A DNA stretch of 11,430 nt from a bacterium. Its GTDB lineage: Bacteria > Bacteroidota > Bacteroidia > Cytophagales > Thermonemataceae. This document shows, in pieces, positions 6,931 to 11,430 of the stretch. The stretch covers positions 1 through 11,430 of the forward strand of contig JANYGM010000027.1 of the NCBI GenBank assembly GCA_025362415.1, read 5' to 3'. Under the pieces are notes generated by a model, which was given only the letters and a program-made list of their open reading frames with translations, searched no databases and had not been told where the DNA came from. A program made the position numbers and the translations under genes. Positions within the stretch are counted from its first letter, which is position 1; each line of letters begins with the position of its first letter.

Positions 6931-7323
6931 TTATTTAGTTTTTGTAATTGGATTGTCTATTTCGTCCATAACGGCTTGTTTTCTTACTGCACTATCGTCA
7001 CACTTCAATACAATATGTTTTTTTATTGCCTTTGAAGCCTCTTTAATACCAATCACTTTACCTAATTCATTAGTAATTTTCCCAAAAGAACCAGATATAA
7101 ACGAAGAAGGATAGCCATTCATTCCAGTTAAATCTATTTCTAAAGAAGTATTACTGATAATTGCAGCAAATAAATTGCCTATTAAATTATCTAACAAAAA
7201 TGCTTCGCCTGATGTATCTCCTTCTGATTTGTAGCGACCTGCTGGATATGCAGAGAAATCTTTAGCTACATTTATTCTATATTTTATGTCCATTGTATTT
7301 TTTATAAAATTGTTAGTGAGCAT
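6931..7323 (-). CDS. STAS-like (DUF4325-type) domain protein
   Basis: This 130-residue soluble protein has the features I associate with the STAS-like DUF4325 family: a start of the type Y-R-I-N-V-A-K-D-F-S, A-G-R (28-30), a D-T-S-G-E segment (36-40) before a helix, then LEIDLTGMNGYPSSF (61-75), where the beta strand and loop of the STAS fold end in S73-S74-F75. In SpoIIAA-type STAS antagonists the serine phosphorylated by the GHKL kinase lies in this loop; the assignment here is by eye. Function in this family is unknown. The ATG at 7323 overlaps the end of the ATPase gene by 11 bases (stop at 7313), which indicates translational coupling. An in-frame ATG at 7293 (residue 11) is an alternative start just before the conserved part; neither has a clear ribosome binding site. 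The 192-residue membrane protein follows 4 bases later. Confidence 0.75.
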   Translation of the reverse strand: MLTNNFIKNTMDIKYRINVAKDFSAYPAGRYKSEGDTSGEAFLLDNLIGNLFAAIISNTSLEIDLTGMNGYPSSFISGSFGKITNELGKVIGIKEASKAIKKHIVLKCDDSAVRKQAVMDEIDNPITKTK

Positions 7324-8359
7324 CAGCCACTAAATCTTTATTTTTTTGATTAAAAGAAACCTCAAAGTAAATAAATGTGCCTTCAAAATTACTACTTAAT
7401 TCTGTACCTTTTTGAATTTTGACATCTATTTTTATATCATTTGTGATGATAATAAATGTAGTAATTTCAGGTAATTTTGCACAACTCAAAATTTGTTTTA
7501 CTCCTTTTCCACTAATTGCTTTATCTTTTTCACGAGATGATGTTATTTTCCCATTTAGAAACGACTTAACTAGTAAAATATTGCCAACACTAAAGATTTC
7601 GTTAAATGTTTCTCTGTACCAACTGAAATTAGCACTCTTAAAAATACCAATACCTAAGTCAATAAAACTGTATTTTAGTTTTTCTTCTGCTTCATCAAAG
7701 TACCAATAAAGCCACCAATTTGTATTTAATTGTTTGCTATTAGCATGGTTCTTTGTATTAGACATAGCCTCTGAAAGTAAATTGTAAAGAGGGTCTGTAT
7801 CATATTTGATATTTTTTTTCAAAAACACTTCACGACACATATCAAGTGCTTCAGATGCCATTTTACCTTGCACTTGGTTATTAGTAGTGCCTCGCCATAA
7901 CTTGTTATTGTAAGCTACTTTTTTAGTTCCTGCACTAATAACATTATCATAAAATCCAGAACTTAAAAACATTTTTTTTAACTCTGCATTATTAGGTGCA
8001 TTACCTTTCATACCTACTTTTCTACTTTGCTTTTCATTAAATATGACCAGCAATAATGTTATCATATCAGGTGTCAAATGAGTTATTTTAGATATGTCTA
8101 ACTCAACGGATTGCCCTTGTGCTATAAATTCTTTTATTTCATTAAAGTATGTAAGAATTTCGTTTGTGTTATCAATAAAAGAGCAGTTTAGAGGAGCAAT
8201 GTGATTTATAAAAACCCTTTCATTAAATGCTTTTTGTTGTTCAAATCTTAATTTTCTTAGTAATTTATTCGTTTTTTTTCTTTTTATCCAAGAATTACGT
8301 TTCCTTTTTTGCTGATATTTAGTTCTTACTTTTTGTAAATTTGTATAACTTCTTTTCAT
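7313..8359 (-). CDS. STAS-like / GHKL ATPase fusion protein (first gene of the operon)
   Basis: The 348-residue protein has three parts. Residues 1-45 are very basic (Lys/Arg-rich, predicted helical) and could bind nucleic acid or membrane. Residues about 50-145 resemble a STAS domain: VELDISKITHLTPDMITLLL, then M-F-L-S-S-G-F. Residues about 185-335 form a GHKL (histidine kinase/anti-sigma-type) ATPase: N-box E197-x3-N201-x3-H205-A, G1 box D234-L-G236-I-G238, G2 loop G284-K-G286-V, and G327-T328 near the end. All nucleotide-binding motifs are present, but there is no H-box or receiver domain, so it is not a classical sensor kinase; a SpoIIAB/RsbT-like protein kinase is closer. It opens an operon with the next STAS-like gene (11-base overlap). 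An unusually good ribosome binding site (8367-8370) and a promoter (8401-8431) support the start at 8359. Confidence 0.8.
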   Translation of the reverse strand: MKRSYTNLQKVRTKYQQKRKRNSWIKRKKTNKLLRKLRFEQQKAFNERVFINHIAPLNCSFIDNTNEILTYFNEIKEFIAQGQSVELDISKITHLTPDMITLLLVIFNEKQSRKVGMKGNAPNNAELKKMFLSSGFYDNVISAGTKKVAYNNKLWRGTTNNQVQGKMASEALDMCREVFLKKNIKYDTDPLYNLLSEAMSNTKNHANSKQLNTNWWLYWYFDEAEEKLKYSFIDLGIGIFKSANFSWYRETFNEIFSVGNILLVKSFLNGKITSSREKDKAISGKGVKQILSCAKLPEITTFIIITNDIKIDVKIQKGTELSSNFEGTFIYFEVSFNQKNKDLVADAH

Positions 8360-8366
8360 TAAATAT

Positions 8367-8370
8367 CTCC
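8367..8370 (-). promoter_or_regulatory. Shine-Dalgarno site of the ATPase gene
   Basis: GGAG on the minus strand lies 7 bases before the ATG at 8359. The other genes in this window lack such a site, as is usual in Bacteroidota, so this decides the start and may point to foreign origin. Confidence 0.6.
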
Positions 8371-8400
8371 TATTTTTTTAGTTCGTTACAAATTATTCCA

Positions 8401-8431
8401 CAAAAATACAAAAACTAAACTCAAAACACAA
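8401..8431 (-). promoter_or_regulatory. Predicted promoter of the three-gene operon
   Basis: On the minus strand, TTG (8431-8429), a 20-base spacer and TATTTTTG (8408-8401) match TTG-N17-23-TAnnTTTG. The spacer length equals that of the predicted fadN promoter. Transcription would start near 8395, giving a leader of about 35 bases. Confidence 0.55.
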
Positions 8432-8510
8432 TTTTATTTAACATAATTTTCGTACCTAGAAAAATCTATTATAAATATCAACTCAACCGTTTTTTATTAA
8501 TTTTTACTTT

Positions 8511-8538
8511 TTTGCTTATCTTATTTTTGATATATTTG
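8511..8538 (+). promoter_or_regulatory. Predicted promoter of the restriction-modification gene
   Basis: TATATTTG at 8531-8538 matches the -7 consensus exactly. A TTTG at 8511-8514 leaves 16 bases, one short of the usual range. The start would be near 8545, about 27 bases before the ATG. It faces away from the operon promoter at 8401-8431, with about 80 bases between them. Confidence 0.45.
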
Positions 8539-8571
8539 TAACAAAACAAATATCCCAAAAATCAACACAAA

Positions 8572-11052
8572 ATGGCGCAAAAAGACCTCAATAAATTCCT
8601 TGCTAGCATCAAAAAAGGAAAAACAGAAGAAGACATCAAAAATGCGTATGCCAAATATTTTGATATTGACTACGACACCGCCGACAAACACGACCTTTAC
8701 ACGCCTCGTGTGCTTTTTGAGTTTAAATTTGATAAAAACTTCCAAAATATCAAAACAAGAGCGCAAATTATTGCACAAACACTTTACTACGTCAGAAGGC
8801 TCAAATATAAAGGTTTTATTGACAAACCTATTCCACCTATTTTGTGCCTTGCAGACCAAAATGAGGCTATTCTCACAGAAACTTCTATTTGGAAAACTTT
8901 TTATGACGACCAAACAGAAAAATATGATTGGGATTTAGCTCCCAGCCAACCTGATAAAAATCTTGTAAACGACATTGCAAATGCCAAAATTGCGCTTGAT
9001 ACGCATATTTTTGATATTTCTACAGAAACAGAATTTGTCGTTTTTGCTGAAAAACTAACCAAATACCTTAATAATCAGATTGCCTTTGATTTTGAAGATA
9101 AAAAAGTCATTACAGAAGAGAATTTTGAAGATATTTTTTTGTATTGGAACAAGGTTTTTGGTGATGCAGTGCGCAATGGTACTGCGCCAAGCAGGTATTT
9201 TGTGAGTGATATTCAGAAAGATAATACCGTTTTCCTCAAAGAACAAAGTAAAGCTATTTTTAGGATTGGGCAAACTGGTGAGATGAAAGAAAAGAAAATA
9301 CTTGCCAAAGATTATGAACATTTTTGGAGTTTGTACGAGAAAACTACCAACGTGGACACGCTACGAGCCATTTTTTCTAAAATTGATAGGCTCACAGACG
9401 AAACTATGCGCAAATTTCACGGCGTGTTTTTTACGCCTGTGAGGTTTGCCAAAAAAGCCCTTGATTATATAGAAAAAACAATTAGCAAAAATTGGTGGCA
9501 AACAGGGGAATACCGTTTGTGGGATATGGCAGCAGGAACAGGCAATTTGGAATACCATTTGCCACAAGAAGCACTCAAATATTGCTATCTTTCTACGCTT
9601 TATAATGAAGATAAAGAGCATTTGGACAAACTTTTTGTAGGTGCAAATATTTTTCAATATGATTATTTGAATGATGATATTGAAAACGTCTTTTCTACTA
9701 CCATAAATTTTGGAAATACGTGGAAACTACCAGAAAAAATACGTACTGACCTACAAAATCCTAAAATAAAATGGATAATTCTCATAAATCCGCCCTTTGC
9801 AACTGCACAACAAGCAGGCACAAATAATAGTGATAGCAAAGAAGGTGTTGCTGATACCAAATTGCGTAAAGTAATGCACACAGACAATTTAGGTGAAGTT
9901 TCTCGTGAACTTGCTATGCAATTTATTTATAGGTTGAAAACGGAATTTAAGGAAAGAATAGCGCATCTGGGGCTTTTTTATAAGATAAAACATCTTAATT
10001 CTAATAATGACCAAAAATTAAGAGATACTATTTTTAAATTTCAGTATGAAAATGGGTTTGTATTTTCGTCTGCTAATTTTGATGGTACTTCTAAAGCTAG
10101 TGCTTTTCCTATTGCTTTTATGCTTTGGAATTTGAGCATAGAAAAACCTTTGGAGACGCAAACTATTGAACTTGACATATTTAATGAAAATGTAGAAAAA
10201 ATTGGTACAAAAATAGTAACCACAGAGGAAAAAGAAAGTCATTTGAGCAAATGGATAAAACGCCCAACTGCAAATGTTAAATTTCCACCTTTTGGCTCTG
10301 CTACTGCAGTTAAATCAGAAAATAAAGATAGACGAGATAGAGTTGCAAAAGGTTTTTTAGCTTCTTTGATGTGTGCAGGTAATGATTTTCAACATCAAAA
10401 TAATACTGCTTTTCTTTCTGGTCCTTATGTAAGTGCGGGAGCATTGTCGGTTACGGCAGAGAATTTTGAGCAGGCAATGGTGGTTCACGCTGCCCGCAGG
10501 TTGCCCAAAGCTACTTGGCTCAATGATAGAGACCAATTTATGCAACCCAATGCGGAACTTTCTAAAGAATTTATTTCAGATTGTACGGTTTGGAGTTTGT
10601 TTAGCAATAGTAACGCAACGGCAAGCCTTAAAAACGTAGTTTATGAGAAGGAAACGTACCAAGTGCGTAATCATTTTTTCCCATTTTTGGTGTCAGAACT
10701 AAAAACTTGGCGCATCACAGATACAGATATATCCATTACGCTAGCAGGAGCAGAGGATACTTTTGTGTCAAAATGGTTATTGGAGCGTGATTTGGGTGGT
10801 TTTTTGTCTGCGGAGGCAAAAGCTATTTTGGAGAAAGGTAAAGAAATTTATCAGTTTTATTTTGCTCATTTGAATGTTTTGCGTACTAATAAATTCAAAA
10901 TAGAACATTGGGACGCTGGTTGGTGGCAAATAAAACAAGTTTTGCAAGATGAAAACCTACAAACAGCAGAACTGAAGGCATTAAAGGCACTTTGCGACCA
11001 ACTCAAAGAGAAATTATTGCCACAACTGGAAAAATATGGAATTGTGAGATAA
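8572..11052 (+). CDS. Type IIG-like restriction-modification protein (nuclease and N6-adenine methyltransferase in one chain)
   Basis: The 826-residue protein combines the parts of a single-chain restriction enzyme. Near the N-terminus D41 followed by FEFK (E50-x-K52), with Q65/Q69 in the next helix, is a plausible PD-(D/E)xK nuclease site. A helical connector follows (about 130-280). The methyltransferase core has motif X-like GVFFTP (284-289), the S-adenosylmethionine motif WDMAAGTGNLE (317-327) and the catalytic N406-P-P-F409, typical of N6-adenine methylases of the Eco57I/type IIG group. The stretch FPIAFMLWNLS further on also fits this family. The C-terminal 280 residues (with WLNDRDQFMQP and the V-W-S-L-F part) probably recognise the DNA target. 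No separate specificity or restriction subunit is in the window. The length is at the short end for type IIG. It is divergent from the STAS/ATPase operon and is probably transcribed alone. A methylase-only or phage-defence variant is possible. Confidence 0.82.
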   Translation: MAQKDLNKFLASIKKGKTEEDIKNAYAKYFDIDYDTADKHDLYTPRVLFEFKFDKNFQNIKTRAQIIAQTLYYVRRLKYKGFIDKPIPPILCLADQNEAILTETSIWKTFYDDQTEKYDWDLAPSQPDKNLVNDIANAKIALDTHIFDISTETEFVVFAEKLTKYLNNQIAFDFEDKKVITEENFEDIFLYWNKVFGDAVRNGTAPSRYFVSDIQKDNTVFLKEQSKAIFRIGQTGEMKEKKILAKDYEHFWSLYEKTTNVDTLRAIFSKIDRLTDETMRKFHGVFFTPVRFAKKALDYIEKTISKNWWQTGEYRLWDMAAGTGNLEYHLPQEALKYCYLSTLYNEDKEHLDKLFVGANIFQYDYLNDDIENVFSTTINFGNTWKLPEKIRTDLQNPKIKWIILINPPFATAQQAGTNNSDSKEGVADTKLRKVMHTDNLGEVSRELAMQFIYRLKTEFKERIAHLGLFYKIKHLNSNNDQKLRDTIFKFQYENGFVFSSANFDGTSKASAFPIAFMLWNLSIEKPLETQTIELDIFNENVEKIGTKIVTTEEKESHLSKWIKRPTANVKFPPFGSATAVKSENKDRRDRVAKGFLASLMCAGNDFQHQNNTAFLSGPYVSAGALSVTAENFEQAMVVHAARRLPKATWLNDRDQFMQPNAELSKEFISDCTVWSLFSNSNATASLKNVVYEKETYQVRNHFFPFLVSELKTWRITDTDISITLAGAEDTFVSKWLLERDLGGFLSAEAKAILEKGKEIYQFYFAHLNVLRTNKFKIEHWDAGWWQIKQVLQDENLQTAELKALKALCDQLKEKLLPQLEKYGIVR

Positions 11053-11080
11053 AAAATCAAAAAAACAAACAAAGTAAATT

Positions 11081-11124
11081 TATAAACTAAAGTTACGCAA
11101 CATATAAACTAAAGTTACGCAACA
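11081..11124. repeat. Two perfect tandem 22-bp direct repeats
   Basis: Positions 11081-11102 and 11103-11124 are identical and adjacent, each made of TATAAACTAAAG followed by TTACGCAACA. They start 28 bases after the stop of the restriction-modification gene. There is no spacer and there are only two units, so this is not a CRISPR array. Possible roles are a protein-binding iteron, a mobile-element end, or a slippage duplication at an integration point. Confidence 0.85.
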
Positions 11125-11170
11125 TACTAATTATTTTTAGCTAATTTATTAACCTCAGTACCAAGATAAC

Positions 11171-11210
11171 AAAAACACCATAATTATCAAAATAAATGTG
11201 TTTTTATTGT
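11171..11210 (+). terminator. Possible terminator of the restriction-modification gene
   Basis: AAAAACAC (11171-11178) pairs with GTGTTTTT (11198-11205), 8 bp, with a long AT-rich loop of 19 bases and a T-rich continuation (ATTGTTT). It lies about 120 bases after the stop. The long loop and A-T rich stem make it weaker than the other terminators in the window. Confidence 0.4.
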
Positions 11211-11390
11211 TTAAAGGCTAGAAATAGTTGCAATGATTTAAAATGGAGCATATTTTCATTTTCCTTCATTTAAAAAACTTCATTGATTTAATTGTTGCTG
11301 TAAAAGTTCCGTTGCAGAATTTATAAAAATAATTTGGAGTTTTCAGTTAATTAACAGTCTAAGAAAATTACTTCAATATTACCTATTCAC
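11211..11390. other. Non-coding stretch with no recognised content
   Basis: This is AT-rich sequence between the possible terminator and the right repeat. I see no convincing gene, no RNA gene and no clean promoter. It may be the leader region of a gene beyond the window. Confidence 0.4.
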
Positions 11391-11430
11391 GTTACTAAAT
11401 TAGACAACAACATTGATAAATTGTATTCTG
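11391..11430. repeat. Right copy of the 30-bp repeat, running to the window end
   Basis: 11401-11430 matches 161-190 at 27 of 30 bases in the same orientation; the GTTACT in front (11391-11396) is also shared, separated from the match by four extra bases here. The left copy is followed directly by a terminator hairpin; here the window ends first. Confidence 0.6.

Noticed and set aside
7419..7709. A 96-codon plus-strand frame opposite the STAS/ATPase gene
   Set aside because: It is antisense to the conserved GHKL motifs, so it is a shadow frame.
8521..8913. A 130-codon minus-strand frame over the start of the restriction-modification gene
   Set aside because: It covers the promoter and nuclease motif of the real gene and its translation has no recognisable features.
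11081..11124. CRISPR array
   Set aside because: There are only two adjacent 22-bp units with no spacer between them, and no cas genes are in the window.
11243..11326. A 27-residue ORF (MEHIFIFLHLKNF...) in the right spacer
   Set aside because: It is short, with no ribosome binding site or promoter, its composition is that expected of AT-rich non-coding DNA, and no family is recognised.
155..11430. A composite mobile element bounded by the end repeats
   Set aside because: The enclosed DNA includes recO and other probable core genes, and no transposase or integrase is present, so the two copies are more likely independent dispersed repeats.

Overview
The window is AT-rich DNA from a member of the Bacteroidota, probably a Cytophagales-like marine or gliding type. 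Three things point there: two good matches to the phylum's promoter consensus (TTG, about 20 bases, TAnnTTTG), the near absence of Shine-Dalgarno sites, and the gene content (RecO, a secreted tandem-thioredoxin protein, a zinc phospholipase C/S1-P1-type enzyme, a FadN-type beta-oxidation protein). The genus assignment is a guess.

Layout. Positions 1-122 (minus) hold a C-terminal piece of an ABC-2 type permease that is cut off by a stop codon and leads into non-coding DNA. That DNA carries a repeat (155-190) and a strong hairpin terminator (193-220). recO (285-986, minus) is divergent from a secreted protein with two thioredoxin domains (1082-1969). A hairpin-rich spacer follows, then a secreted zinc phospholipase C/S1-P1-like enzyme (2149-3351). 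A 434-base spacer carries traces of a broken small ORF, a terminator and a promoter, and leads into fadN (3786-6215), which ends at a bidirectional terminator.

The accessory part is about 6348-11052. A tight three-gene minus-strand operon encodes a STAS-like/GHKL ATPase fusion (7313-8359), a DUF4325-type STAS-like protein (6931-7323) and a two-helix membrane protein (6348-6926). Divergent from it, across a 212-base region with a recognisable promoter in each direction, lies a single-chain type IIG-like restriction-modification protein (8572-11052). A tandem 22-bp repeat, a probable terminator and a second copy of the left-hand repeat follow up to the window end.

How the genes may work together. 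The housekeeping genes on the left are independent units: recombinational repair, envelope redox, extracytoplasmic hydrolysis and fatty-acid oxidation. The right part looks like a small defence or stress-response island. The three-gene operon has the parts of a SpoIIAB/SpoIIAA-like or Rsb-like partner-switching module (a GHKL ATPase plus a separate STAS-like protein with serines at the expected site), joined to a membrane protein and next to a restriction-modification gene. No sigma factor, phosphatase or toxin is visible in the window, so its output is unknown. This operon is the best candidate here for an undescribed system. The proposed link to the restriction enzyme rests only on position.
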